From NCBI GenBank assembly GCA_028280445.1, contig JANQLU010000036.1, positions 39,883-103,882 on the forward strand: 64,000 bases of DNA, written 5' to 3'. This document shows, piece by piece, positions 55,014 through 63,897 of this stretch; position 1 is the stretch's first letter, and the number at the start of each line of letters is the position of its first letter. Both the position numbers and the translations under genes were made by a program. This DNA is from Pirellulaceae bacterium. GTDB lineage: Bacteria > Planctomycetota > Planctomycetia > Pirellulales > Pirellulaceae. The notes under the pieces are model-generated. The model saw only the letters and a list, made by a program, of their open reading frames with translations. It made no database searches and was not told the origin of the DNA.

Positions 55014-56141
55014 CTATCGACACCGGTTGCAACCACGACCACCGCAGCTTTGGCACGAGATCGGGCCATAGACGGTATCGGTTGGAGGTTGCGAATTGTA
55101 GTGCGGACTACGAATGGTGCGTTCCTTGATGAAAATATTGTCTGCCGGTCGTGGATAGGTCAGACCTGGCTTTTGTTTGACATGAACATTCACGCGTTTG
55201 GTAGGACCTGGAATAGCGGTCGCTGTGTAGTTGCGAATGTTGTGCTGTTTCAAACCAGCGGGTCCACCCAGCGGAATGTGCGGAGGACCTGGCAATCCGA
55301 TGTTGGTGCCAACATACGGCATGCCGTACTGAGGACCAGTTACACCAGAGATGTAACCTGTGGGTGCGAATCCTTCGCCACCACCGCCGCCACCGCCATA
55401 GATCATGCCAACGTCAGCTGCATCTGCACCTGGAACTTGCATGTCTTTGTTACCGATGCGGATGATTCCGAGAATAGATCCACGTCGATCTGCTTCGACG
55501 ATCGGATCCACGCCGGGATCTAGTCGAGTGCTGACCAAAGTTTCAACACCGGCCAACGCCAATTCCTGGAAATCGGGATCGGGAACGTAGATGACTTTGG
55601 TGACAAAGTTGCCAGCCATCACTTGATCAAAATCTTCGGTCGTAAACTGAACGGGAATCGCCGAGTGTGCGAGATAAGCGGCGGTTCGCGGTGTGACCGT
55701 TCCAACTTCCAACGTTGGATACAGCTCGACGCCTTCACGACCTTTAATGTTGGTCAGTTTCAAGCGATAGATGCCACCTTGTTTGAAATTCTGGCGACCG
55801 GGCACGACTAGCGGAGTTGAGTCGTATGCGCCAACTTTTGACACATCCCATTGGACCTGCATACGCTCTGGGTCGTTAAATAGAACTTGAGCCGTTCCAC
55901 CTGCCGCTCCCATTGCGGGTCCTGCGCCCTGCATCATGCCAGGCATTCCTCGATGAGTTGGGCCAATCGGTCCCATTACTCCCGGCCCAGGTCCACCAAC
56001 GCCGGGACCTGGCTCCATTAACATTGGTGTTGGTGGTAAGTTGTGGCTTACCGGTAGTCCTGAACGGCCAGCAGGCACTTTACATCCAGCGGCAACAACC
56101 GCCAGTGCCAGCAAGGCGAACATTGACAAGCGTGCGTACAT
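55014..56141 (-). CDS. Lipoprotein with C-terminal CxxC zinc-finger-like motif
   Basis: 375 residues from ATG at 56141, chosen because GGGGGG lies six bases upstream and the frame then begins with a lipoprotein signal (FALLALAVVAAGCKVP, lipobox AAGC). A Gly/Pro/Met-rich stretch (about 25-80) precedes the globular part shared with the 53778 product. The last residues are CQSCGGRGCNRCR, two CxxC pairs with CGGxG spacing as in the DnaJ zinc finger. That is unusual for an exported lipoprotein. It is the first gene of the run ending at 52029. Confidence 0.83.
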   Translation of the reverse strand: MYARLSMFALLALAVVAAGCKVPAGRSGLPVSHNLPPTPMLMEPGPGVGGPGPGVMGPIGPTHRGMPGMMQGAGPAMGAAGGTAQVLFNDPERMQVQWDVSKVGAYDSTPLVVPGRQNFKQGGIYRLKLTNIKGREGVELYPTLEVGTVTPRTAAYLAHSAIPVQFTTEDFDQVMAGNFVTKVIYVPDPDFQELALAGVETLVSTRLDPGVDPIVEADRRGSILGIIRIGNKDMQVPGADAADVGMIYGGGGGGGEGFAPTGYISGVTGPQYGMPYVGTNIGLPGPPHIPLGGPAGLKQHNIRNYTATAIPGPTKRVNVHVKQKPGLTYPRPADNIFIKERTIRSPHYNSQPPTDTVYGPISCQSCGGRGCNRCR

Positions 56142-56409
56142 GGTTCCCCCCTTAACGCAAATTGCTGTCCCCGTTGTCTTGTCCAAGACAATCCGGGTCG
56201 AAGTTGTTCGATTGCATCACGATCGATGCATTTATGGTTTGTTTTCCGCGAATCGGTTTGTTACTAAATGCTGTAGACCTGATGTTTCGCGGTTTCTACA
56301 ATCCGGTCGCCAGAATTCTGGCGCATCACAATAAACGCAACTTTACCGATTGTTTCTATGTTCGGCGCACAGTCGCTCGAATCTTTGGAAAAATCCACAC
56401 AACCGGAAT

Positions 56410-57327
56410 ATGAAGCAGAAATTACTTGTCTCGACCTTGATGCTAGCTGTGGTCGGAATTGCGCTGCTGTCACCTCAATTCGGTTTGTTGTCAAAAATTC
56501 GCGATGACAAAGTTGAACACGTTGGACCCGAACTCGATTATTTTGCAAATCTCTCGGACGACGGTAACGCCATCATTAATCAGGCGGCCGACCACCTCGA
56601 ACAAATGCCGTCGGTTTTTTCCAAGGCCCGGTTCAAAGCGAAATTGTTTGGGCGAGAGATCAACGGACCGGGACAAGTGCTGTTGGCAGGCCGCGGGTCA
56701 GGAAAATCGCGAATGGAATTTGCGTTTTCCGTCGGCGACCAGACACAACGGTTGCTCCAAGTCTGTGACGGAAACTATTTTTATTTTGTCAGACAAAACG
56801 GAAATCAGCGGCAAACGGAATACGTTGATGTTTCGACGTTGGCCGAAGCCCAAAATGAGCAGGACGTTCGTTTACTCAACGGCAGTTTGACCGCGCTGCT
56901 GCGAATGCTCGGCAGATCTTTCGCATTTGACGAGCCGCAGTTTCGAAAATTGGGTAACAACGATGTGATGGTTCTGACCGGTCGATGGCGGAAAAGAGAT
57001 TTGGAACGACTGCTGGAAAGTGCTTCGAAACCAGGATTTTTTGAGCAGCGGCAGTGGATTCAATCGATTCCAGAGCATTTACCGCATCAAGTCACGGTGA
57101 CGCTCGGAACCCAAGGCTTGCTCAAGTTGTTTCCGTTGAAAGTTGAGTTTCAGAGGATTTCGGATGCGGACGACAATGGCTTTGAATCCACGGTTTCTCT
57201 CGATTTGTTTGAAACTCAGGTCGTCGAATCGATCCCGGCAGAGATGTTTCAAGTCTATTCTGGCCCTGACCATCCGAAAGACCGAACGGCGTTTTATCTG
57301 GAACGTTTGAATCGTTTGATAAAATAG
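56410..57327 (+). CDS. Secreted protein, LolA-like by appearance
   Basis: 305 residues from ATG at 56410 (an upstream ATG at 56350 gives no clean signal peptide). The signal or anchor is KLLVSTLMLAVVGIALL (about 4-21). After it lies a mostly beta domain containing LLAGRGSGKSRMEFAFSVGD and RLLQVCDGNYFYFV, resembling the fold of LolA/LppX-type lipoprotein-binding proteins and of related planctomycete hypotheticals. No catalytic residues are seen. The GSGK stretch is not a P-loop in context. It stands alone, divergent from the lipoprotein gene. Confidence 0.72.
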   Translation: MKQKLLVSTLMLAVVGIALLSPQFGLLSKIRDDKVEHVGPELDYFANLSDDGNAIINQAADHLEQMPSVFSKARFKAKLFGREINGPGQVLLAGRGSGKSRMEFAFSVGDQTQRLLQVCDGNYFYFVRQNGNQRQTEYVDVSTLAEAQNEQDVRLLNGSLTALLRMLGRSFAFDEPQFRKLGNNDVMVLTGRWRKRDLERLLESASKPGFFEQRQWIQSIPEHLPHQVTVTLGTQGLLKLFPLKVEFQRISDADDNGFESTVSLDLFETQVVESIPAEMFQVYSGPDHPKDRTAFYLERLNRLIK

Positions 57328-57400
57328 CGGTTGATTCGAATTGTTTTATTGATGATCGTAGGATGTTCTTGTTGTCCGCTTTCATCGATCTTGTATTTTG

Positions 57401-57603
57401 AATCGTAACCCGAAGCGTGAGCGAGGGACCAAAAAGCACTCAGACGTGCAGTGAAACATGGTCCCTCACTCACGCTTCGGGTTATGATTTTTTGTTTGAT
57501 GCAAAATCCTATCACGTTTCGCGCTTGCGATTTTTTATATAAATCAGGTAGGGCCGGTTCCCACCGGCCGGTTTTTGGTCTGGCCGGTGGGAACCGGCCC
57601 TAC
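57401..57603. repeat. Family C repeat (57401-57490) then family B repeat (57548-57603)
   Basis: The C copy has arms TAACCCGAAGCGTGAGCGAG and CTCACTCACGCTTCGGGTTA with a 33-base centre. It is followed by the same extension (GATGCAAAATCCTATCACG...GCGCTTGCGATTT) that follows the copy at 3398. The B copy consists of GGGCCGGTTCCCACCGGCC and its complement with a 12-base centre. The repeats run right up to the small gene at 57616. Confidence 0.85.
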
Positions 57604-57615
57604 GGCTTGGATGAC

Positions 57616-57834
57616 ATGGAATCTTACAAACCCATGAGTAAACTCAGCAAAGAAGAACTTGTTCAACGCATCAATGAAATCAAAAACATGTCGGCTTGCC
57701 GATCAGATTTTGATGCGGTGATGAGTCAACTCGAACGAGATACCGGTTGTCCGGAAATTGGCTTGTGGTTATTTTGCCCGCCGGACGGTCGAGAATATAC
57801 GGCCGAAGAAATCGCCGAACGCGTGCTTCAATAA
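57616..57834 (+). CDS. Small conserved-looking protein of unknown function
   Basis: 72 residues from ATG at 57616, or 66 from ATG 57634 (MSKLSKEELVQRI). It is mostly helical, with three Cys and a short motif GCPEIGLWLFCPPDGREY that looks conserved in style. It has no signal peptide. It starts 12 bases after a family B repeat and ends six bases before the stop of the convergent gene. I do not recognise the family. Confidence 0.6.
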   Translation: MESYKPMSKLSKEELVQRINEIKNMSACRSDFDAVMSQLERDTGCPEIGLWLFCPPDGREYTAEEIAERVLQ

Positions 57835-57839
57835 AAATC

Positions 57840-58274
57840 TCAGCGGCGACGCAAGTACCAACGTCCCGAATCGCGCCGCGAACGATAATTCGAAATCACT
57901 TCGTGAGGTGTTATGACGGCTTCGTATTCAAATCGTCCCATGATCGGGCCAAGTCTTTTGGAGCCAGACAAAATCATCAAATCAGATTCTTGATGAACGA
58001 TATTGAGTCGTGTGATATATCCGAACGGAATAACTTTGGCAAACGTTCCAGTGAACGTCGCGCGGACTTGCGACGAGTTGATCTGTCTAAACCTGCCGCG
58101 CAGTCGTCCGTTGTGACCGTTGGTGTAACTCAACCAAGTTCCGCGCCATTTACCGTGCAAAAAACTGGAATTGTTTTGACATTGTGCTGACACCATGGAG
58201 TCGCTGGAAAAAACTATCCAGGCAACAACCAACAACAAAATGAGAACTTTGAAAAAACGCAATGACTGGATCAT
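57840..58274 (-). CDS. Small secreted protein of unknown function
   Basis: 144 residues from ATG at 58274 (an earlier ATG at 58307 has a less convincing start). The signal peptide is FFKVLILLLVVAWIVF, with cleavage after SAQ. The mature part is about 110 residues, beta-rich, with GKWRGTWLSYTNGHNG and RGRFRQINSSQVRATFTGTF, a lipocalin-like strand pattern. It lies 54 bases after the outer-membrane-like gene on the same strand. Confidence 0.7.
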   Translation of the reverse strand: MIQSLRFFKVLILLLVVAWIVFSSDSMVSAQCQNNSSFLHGKWRGTWLSYTNGHNGRLRGRFRQINSSQVRATFTGTFAKVIPFGYITRLNIVHQESDLMILSGSKRLGPIMGRFEYEAVITPHEVISNYRSRRDSGRWYLRRR

Positions 58275-58328
58275 GGAATCTCGTTGCAAATCGATGATGA
58301 AAAACAAGGCGGCAAAAAACAGGGCCTA

Positions 58329-59312
58329 CTAATATCTTATTCTCAATCCGACAAACCATCCATCAATTCCGGTGCCGCCAATATTGTAATAATCGTAACC
58401 AGCGATAATTTCGGACCTTTGAACGCGATATCCCAAACTGATTTGCGTGTGAAACAGATCAGTGGAACCCAAGGAACCAAAATCTATTTCACCAGCGCCC
58501 AACCATCGTTCGGAAAATTTCACATCAACTCCGGCGGTCAAGTTCAAACCGGCTTCGCCGCCGATGCGATCGCTCATCCAGTTGACTCCGATGCCGAGAC
58601 GACCGCGAACATCGCCCGTCACTGCCTCCAATACAACGTTGACATCACCCAACCACAATTGATCGCGAAAATTCAGACCGGATTCGCGAAACGACGTGAC
58701 ACTTACATCGAGCCCCAATCCCCCTGGAGCCTGAATCAATAATCCCAGGCCGCCATGGTTCAATTCATCAAAATTGCTGCCCAACAATGCGGTCAGACGC
58801 AGCCACCAATCGTTAGACTCGTCAACCAGATCGCCCACAACAGATTCTTGAAAGACTGGATTGTCCGCGCCTTCGGTAATTAACAACTCGTCTGAACCAA
58901 GCGCGGGGCCTGTCGGCGGGACCACAGGAACAACTGGCTGATAAATGTAATCCGGTTGCGGGTGAACGTAGTGCAGATGTTCGTAGACATGAATATTTGG
59001 CGGATAATCACCACGACATCGTCGATTGCGCGTGGGCCGCCGTCGATTTCTTGCGCCGGTTTGTTTTTTTCGCCGTTTCTTGTCAGAGGAATTGAATACG
59101 GCTCCAACGATGGACCCCAGCACGGACTCCGATTCTTCGGTCTCCGGTTGTTGCTCGTTCGATTGACCCGACGAGTTGTTATTCGAATCATGAACGCGGC
59201 CGCTCACACGTGACAGTGTTCCTTGGCCGTGACAGGGGATGGCGATCGCACCGAGTTTGATTGCCAAAAGTAAAACAATCATCCATGGGCCGGCAGTTGT
59301 TGACTTTCTCAT
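58329..59312 (-). CDS. Probable outer-membrane or surface beta-rich protein
   Basis: 327 residues from ATG at 59312, with AAGGA about eight bases upstream; the frame extends to 59501 but lacks a better start. A signal peptide (about 9-30, GPWMIVLLLAIKLGAIAIP) precedes a Ser/Asn/Glu-rich linker and a basic patch (DKKRRKKQTGARNRRRP). The C-terminal 190 residues alternate hydrophobic and polar residues (GLGLLIQAPGGLGLDVSV, EAGLNLTAGVDVKFSE, ISLGYRVQRSEIIAGYDYY) and end in an aromatic, ...GLRIRY, as beta-barrel outer-membrane proteins do. Planctomycetes do have an outer membrane. Confidence 0.78.
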   Translation of the reverse strand: MRKSTTAGPWMIVLLLAIKLGAIAIPCHGQGTLSRVSGRVHDSNNNSSGQSNEQQPETEESESVLGSIVGAVFNSSDKKRRKKQTGARNRRRPTRNRRCRGDYPPNIHVYEHLHYVHPQPDYIYQPVVPVVPPTGPALGSDELLITEGADNPVFQESVVGDLVDESNDWWLRLTALLGSNFDELNHGGLGLLIQAPGGLGLDVSVTSFRESGLNFRDQLWLGDVNVVLEAVTGDVRGRLGIGVNWMSDRIGGEAGLNLTAGVDVKFSERWLGAGEIDFGSLGSTDLFHTQISLGYRVQRSEIIAGYDYYNIGGTGIDGWFVGLRIRY

Positions 59313-59975
59313 AACACCATCCTTGGCAAAAAACGAATCGATGAATTGGCGAATCAATGATTTTGCAAAACGCAAACGCTGTGCCAAATCAAATTTCGAG
59401 ACTTGCGCGGCTGCGAGAATCAGCAATGCAAACACAAAAAACAACTGAGATAAGCTGGAAATGATGCTGCGAAACGCTGTGCATCTCACGCTACAGTCCA
59501 CTATGTGGCTGCTTTTGAGATACGAATGAAAGTGTATCCTTTTTGTTTCGCTAGCGACGTTGAATTGACGGCAGCGTTTTTTTATTGCCGGGGAAAGAAA
59601 TCAGAGAATGCGTCCCCAGATATATGAAGATCGGACACTCTATTTTTGTCGACACCATCCCAATTAAAGCAAATAGTATGGCACGTATTCACCCATTACC
59701 AATCGCCATGTTGTGAGATACGGATTCCATTTTTCCCAACCTAACTGAAACGCAAATGTATTGCGCGTTGGCGCAATGACATCGTTAAAAAACTGTCAAC
59801 GAAAAATATATTTGCGGCTGACGATTAAAATTGGTTTTAACTTGGAAATCTTGTAGGATACTTCTTGCGCGTGGGTAATTGGCTGGAGATTTTTCGACAG
59901 CCGGGGCAGACTACTCACGCGCATTTTTTTTGGCGGAGTATCCTTGGCGTGTCGTCGGCCAGGCGCGTGAGCTTT
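59313..59975. other. Intergenic region
   Basis: Apart from the hairpin RNA candidate at 59866-59930 I see no gene, repeat family or tRNA here. The part next to 59312 must hold the promoter of the beta-rich protein gene. Confidence 0.5.
59866..59930 (+). ncRNA. Candidate small RNA or double-hairpin terminator
   Basis: GCGCGTGGGTA (59867-59877) pairs with TACTCACGCGC (59912-59922), an 11-bp stem with one G-U. It encloses GGCTG/CAGCC with a 12-nt loop, and A plus eight T follow. Upstream, TTGGTT (59831-59836) and TAGGAT (59854-59859) form a plausible promoter with a 17-base spacer, giving an RNA of about 65 nt. No plus-strand gene ends nearby that would need a terminator. Confidence 0.45.
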
Positions 59976-61727
59976 CTATTGCCGCTTTCGTTTCTGCTCG
60001 AACATCCATTGATACATCTTAATATTCCGATAGGTTGATGCCCAACTATTGTGGCCAACGCCTTTTTGTAAATCAAAGATTGGGTTTGCGCCGGCGGCTT
60101 TTAGTGCAGCCACCATTTCTTGAGACCGTTTGACGGGGACGGCACGATCATCCTCACCATGGGCAACCCACATGGGCACGTGTTTGATCGTTTCGATACT
60201 TGTTTTTGACGAGTCGCCACCACCACAGATTGGGACGCCGGCTGCAAACAATGTTGGCCGATGTCGAATCGCGTCCCAAGTTCCAAAACCTCCCATCGAC
60301 AGCCCGGTAATATAGATTCGATCCGAGTCGATCGGGTTTGATTGGATCAGCGAATCCAACAATTCCAGCGCCAAACGGAGCGGCTGCCTGGGGCGACTGG
60401 ATGATTCGGGGTTTCGATAATCGGCCCAGGCATCACCTTTGGGGCACTGGGGAGCGATGACAAACGCCGGAAATTGATCCATGATCTCTTCGCTGGAAAT
60501 GTCATTCATGCCGTGAATGAGCTGTGCGCGATTGTCATCACCTCGTTCGCCCGCGCCGTGCAGAAACAGCACCAGTGGATACTTTTTCCCATCTTCGATT
60601 TTATTGGGTTTCAATAAACGGTAGCGCAGGACTTCACTCGATTTGCTTTTGTACTCGGCGGATTTGAATTTTGACACCGCCGTATTTCGAACTGACTTGC
60701 ACATTTTTTCTATTTCTTCCATCGTGTTGTTGTAAAGATAGATGCTCGTCCTGCCGTCGTGTCCCGAGTAGTACGACATCCAAAATCTTCCGTTGTGCAA
60801 AACGATTCCTGGATAGCTGGTATCGCGGCCGCTCGGCAATTTCAGGAATTGTCGCATGCTGCCGTCGAGGGTGATGTCAAACAAACCGGTCGTCGAACTT
60901 TTTCCGTATTCGCGACTCCCCAAAATCATTCGTCCACTGGGCGCGATAAAAAGCTCCGGCCCGCCAAGTCGCTGATCGACTTGCGCCCATTTCCATTGTT
61001 GATACGGCGGATCACTATAACCGATATGTCCCCTGGATTTCCGATCTTCGTTTCGCACCACCATGATCATTCGATTGTTTTTGGCGAAACGAATCGTTGA
61101 CTCATTGGGGCGGCCTGGCAATTTCGACGTGTTGACCAGCGAGTAATTGACACCGTCGGTTGTTTTCACAAGATGGTGTCCCCATTTATCTTTGATCGGT
61201 TGATAAACGACACCGTAGCCGGTTTTGTTGTGCCAGGTGACTCGCCAAAGCCAGTCCATCTCTGTGGCAATCGATTTGTCAATTTTGATATCGACAGGTT
61301 TCGACCATGATTTTTGCTGAGGATCGTAAAACACAACGACCGCTTGTCGATTGAGTAGTTTGCCACGGTCGTAATTCGAGCCACCGGCTAACACCATCAA
61401 ACGCCCGTCGGGCGTCACCGAAACTTTGGGATCGCGCAGATCAATATTTTGTTTTTCGATCAGGTGAAAATCGCTCCATTTTTCGCCATCGGGCGAACGC
61501 AAAATCCTGATTTTTCCATCGCCATCGTGATCGCGGGGGACATGCGCATTGGATTCACGAAAGGCACAAATAAAACTGTTTTCAAATCGAACCAGATCAG
61601 TAAAAGCGCTGTGTTTCGCACGATTCCAGATTCGCACGGTGTTTTGCGCCGGAATTTGCAAAATCAGCGTGAACAGAAAACCAATCGCGATGATCGGTCG
61701 GATCGCCAGCCGCGTTGTTGTTAACAT
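59976..61727 (-). CDS. Sialidase-like (BNR/Asp-box) domain fused to an alpha/beta-hydrolase esterase
   Basis: 583 residues. A signal peptide (about 8-30, AIRPIIAIGFLFTLILQIPA) is followed by a six-bladed-propeller sialidase-type domain (about 31-345) with an Asp box SPDGEKWSD and FRESNAHVPRDHDGDG near the N-terminus. The C-terminal part (about 370-580) is a PHB-depolymerase or dienelactone-hydrolase-like esterase: oxyanion HGAGERGDD, nucleophile GLSMGGFGTW, acid HGEDDRAVP and base GVGHNSWA. The fusion suggests one exported enzyme that releases a sugar and removes an ester group from a glycan. It is monocistronic. Confidence 0.88.
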   Translation of the reverse strand: MLTTTRLAIRPIIAIGFLFTLILQIPAQNTVRIWNRAKHSAFTDLVRFENSFICAFRESNAHVPRDHDGDGKIRILRSPDGEKWSDFHLIEKQNIDLRDPKVSVTPDGRLMVLAGGSNYDRGKLLNRQAVVVFYDPQQKSWSKPVDIKIDKSIATEMDWLWRVTWHNKTGYGVVYQPIKDKWGHHLVKTTDGVNYSLVNTSKLPGRPNESTIRFAKNNRMIMVVRNEDRKSRGHIGYSDPPYQQWKWAQVDQRLGGPELFIAPSGRMILGSREYGKSSTTGLFDITLDGSMRQFLKLPSGRDTSYPGIVLHNGRFWMSYYSGHDGRTSIYLYNNTMEEIEKMCKSVRNTAVSKFKSAEYKSKSSEVLRYRLLKPNKIEDGKKYPLVLFLHGAGERGDDNRAQLIHGMNDISSEEIMDQFPAFVIAPQCPKGDAWADYRNPESSSRPRQPLRLALELLDSLIQSNPIDSDRIYITGLSMGGFGTWDAIRHRPTLFAAGVPICGGGDSSKTSIETIKHVPMWVAHGEDDRAVPVKRSQEMVAALKAAGANPIFDLQKGVGHNSWASTYRNIKMYQWMFEQKRKRQ

Positions 61728-61953
61728 GGTTGTTCTCCCGAAGAATACGGCGATTTTAACGCCATCAACGCCACGGAAACATCCACATCACGGACGATTT
61801 CGCACGTATTTGCCACAAAATTGACACAATCGGAATGGCAGGTTGGCAAAAAAATACGGTTAACCTGCGGAAAGTTTTCTAGAATTGTCCATCTGTCGCT
61901 TTAACGTAAACCTATGTTTTTGAGTCAATCTATTTGTCAGGAAAAGCGTTCTG

Positions 61954-62886
61954 ATGTTTTCAGAAACCAACGAACTCGTTTTTTCATTGCCCGTGATCCT
62001 GTGGTCCGTGTTGGCCGTCGGTGTCGGCTTGTTCTGTGGTTTCATGCTGGGCCGGCTGTACACGCTGTACAAAGAGCCGCGGCGTCTCAAAGCAGACCGT
62101 GAAAAGACTTTAAAAACGCTGATGTCGATTCTGGAAAGTACGGATCAATTGAGCAGTGATCTCGATACTCACAACACCGAAGTCGATCAAGTTCGCCGTT
62201 CGGTCAGTGACATTCCTGATTCGGGATACGACACGATTCAAGAAACTTTGATGAATCACATTACCGAGGTCGTAAAGTCCAATCGCCGACTCGAAAACGA
62301 CCTGGTCATGACTCGCTATAAACTCGAAGAGAACGCGCAAGAGTTGGATCGCACGCGAACTGAAGCACGTACTGACCAACTTTCGGGACTTGCCAACCGC
62401 AAGTCGTTCGAAGAGACCCTCAGCTTTATGATTTCCAAGTTTGAGAAATCTCACAACAGTCCTTTCGCTTTGATCCTGTGTGACGTCGATCATTTCAAAC
62501 GCATCAATGATACGTTCGGACACATCGTCGGGGACGAAGTCGTTCAGCGAATGGGCCTGGTGTTGAAAGATTGTGTTCGTCCACGCGACCACGTCGCCCG
62601 CATCGGTGGTGATGAGTTTGCCATTCTGTTGGCCAACGTCAATTTCGATCGCGCACAAAGCGTCGCAGCTCGCATCCGGGGAACTGTCGAATTGACCAAT
62701 TTCGATGCGGGAGATCGTTTGTCAAAAACCTCGATTACCATCTCGATGGGCATGGCTGTCATTCGCCCCGGCGATGATCGTCAAAGTTTCTTTGATCGAG
62801 CGGACAAAGCGTTGTACCGTTCAAAAGAACGAGGACGAAACCAGTTGCATGTTTGCGACGAGACTGGAAACCTCGTTCCTGTTTAA
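61954..62886 (+). CDS. Membrane-anchored diguanylate cyclase (GGDEF)
   Basis: 310 residues. One membrane helix (about 12-35, PVILWSVLAVGVGLFCGFML) and a coiled coil (about 100-140) precede a GGDEF domain (about 143-305) that makes cyclic di-GMP from two GTP. The active-site motif GGDEF is at about 218-222; an inhibitory I-site RxxD precedes it by five residues (RPRDHVARI), so product feedback is expected. It has no sensor domain. It is divergent from the sialidase-esterase gene, with a GGGAG site before the latter. Confidence 0.95.
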   Translation: MFSETNELVFSLPVILWSVLAVGVGLFCGFMLGRLYTLYKEPRRLKADREKTLKTLMSILESTDQLSSDLDTHNTEVDQVRRSVSDIPDSGYDTIQETLMNHITEVVKSNRRLENDLVMTRYKLEENAQELDRTRTEARTDQLSGLANRKSFEETLSFMISKFEKSHNSPFALILCDVDHFKRINDTFGHIVGDEVVQRMGLVLKDCVRPRDHVARIGGDEFAILLANVNFDRAQSVAARIRGTVELTNFDAGDRLSKTSITISMGMAVIRPGDDRQSFFDRADKALYRSKERGRNQLHVCDETGNLVPV

Positions 62887-62921
62887 AAATGTTGCACCAT
62901 GAGTGTTGGAACGACCAGCGC

Positions 62922-63752
62922 TCAATTCAGTCCGCCGTCATTGTCGTCCATAAATTTCTCCACAGCGGCCGCTGTTTTTTCGTCATCAACGCCATCGAAG
63001 CGCCAACCGGCCTTCGTTTTTTTGAATCTAACAAAAATACTAGGGCCCTGATTTTTTTTGTCTCCACTGGCGTCCATGATTTTTTTCAAACTTGAATAAT
63101 CGGGCTTCAACTCGACCACCAGTCCGCCATCATCATGTTTTTGGGAAACAAATTTAGCGAACCAGATTTGCGGAAACCCCGTTTCGACGATCCCGTGAAA
63201 TGCACTCACAATTTCCCATCGATTGTCCTGTTTCAGCAGCCAAGTTTCGATTTTCCGTTCGAAATCCGCAACTTGTTTTTCTGTGATATTTTCCAGTGGG
63301 CCGGTGATTTGAAATTTTTCCAAGCCAAATTTCTTGCTTAACTCCCTGATTTTTTTGACCGTTTGAAATTGCTGTTTCATTTTCGCCTGGATGTCGCGAA
63401 TCATTTCGTCATTGTATCCTTCCTCCTTGAGGCTTTTGACGTCAAACTCCTTGAACAGCAGCACCATGCCCAGCGCGCCGACGACCGTTGACGTTGCGAA
63501 TTTTTTCGCTTCATCTTTCGTCATCAACTTCGCTGCCGACTCGTACTGCCGTTTTTTGACGAGATTGCTGATCTTGAGAAACGTCGCTTTGGCTGCAGCG
63601 ACGTCCGAATCCAATTTAGACTTTTTTTCTTGCGAACTTTGTTTCGATGCGCCTTTGTTGGACGAAGATTTGTCCTGCGAATTGATGGTGGCACAACAAA
63701 CAAAACACATTAACACGGCAAAGGTGCAAGAAATACCAACGATTCGAAACAT
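62922..63752 (-). CDS. Secreted protein of unknown function
   Basis: 276 residues. The signal segment (about 5-24) ends in VCCATINS, so a lipoprotein is possible. A Ser/Lys-rich linker (about 28-45) leads to a helical part (about 50-150, FLKISNLVKKRQYESAAKLM) and a beta-rich C-terminal half with FVRFKKTKAGWRFDGVDDEK, a shape seen in DUF4878- or NTF2-like planctomycete proteins. No catalytic motif is seen. It ends 35 bases after the GGDEF stop, convergently. Confidence 0.72.
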   Translation of the reverse strand: MFRIVGISCTFAVLMCFVCCATINSQDKSSSNKGASKQSSQEKKSKLDSDVAAAKATFLKISNLVKKRQYESAAKLMTKDEAKKFATSTVVGALGMVLLFKEFDVKSLKEEGYNDEMIRDIQAKMKQQFQTVKKIRELSKKFGLEKFQITGPLENITEKQVADFERKIETWLLKQDNRWEIVSAFHGIVETGFPQIWFAKFVSQKHDDGGLVVELKPDYSSLKKIMDASGDKKNQGPSIFVRFKKTKAGWRFDGVDDEKTAAAVEKFMDDNDGGLN

Positions 63753-63897
63753 ACGAGTCTCTTTTTGACAGCTTGAAGATTTGTTTGGCGTCCGACCACG
63801 CCCGACAACATGATAATTTCTGTCAGCGGATTTTTACAGTATTAGTATTGCCAGATTCAAACATGTACGTGCCGTTGGCATCGGGAGACTGGTTCTA

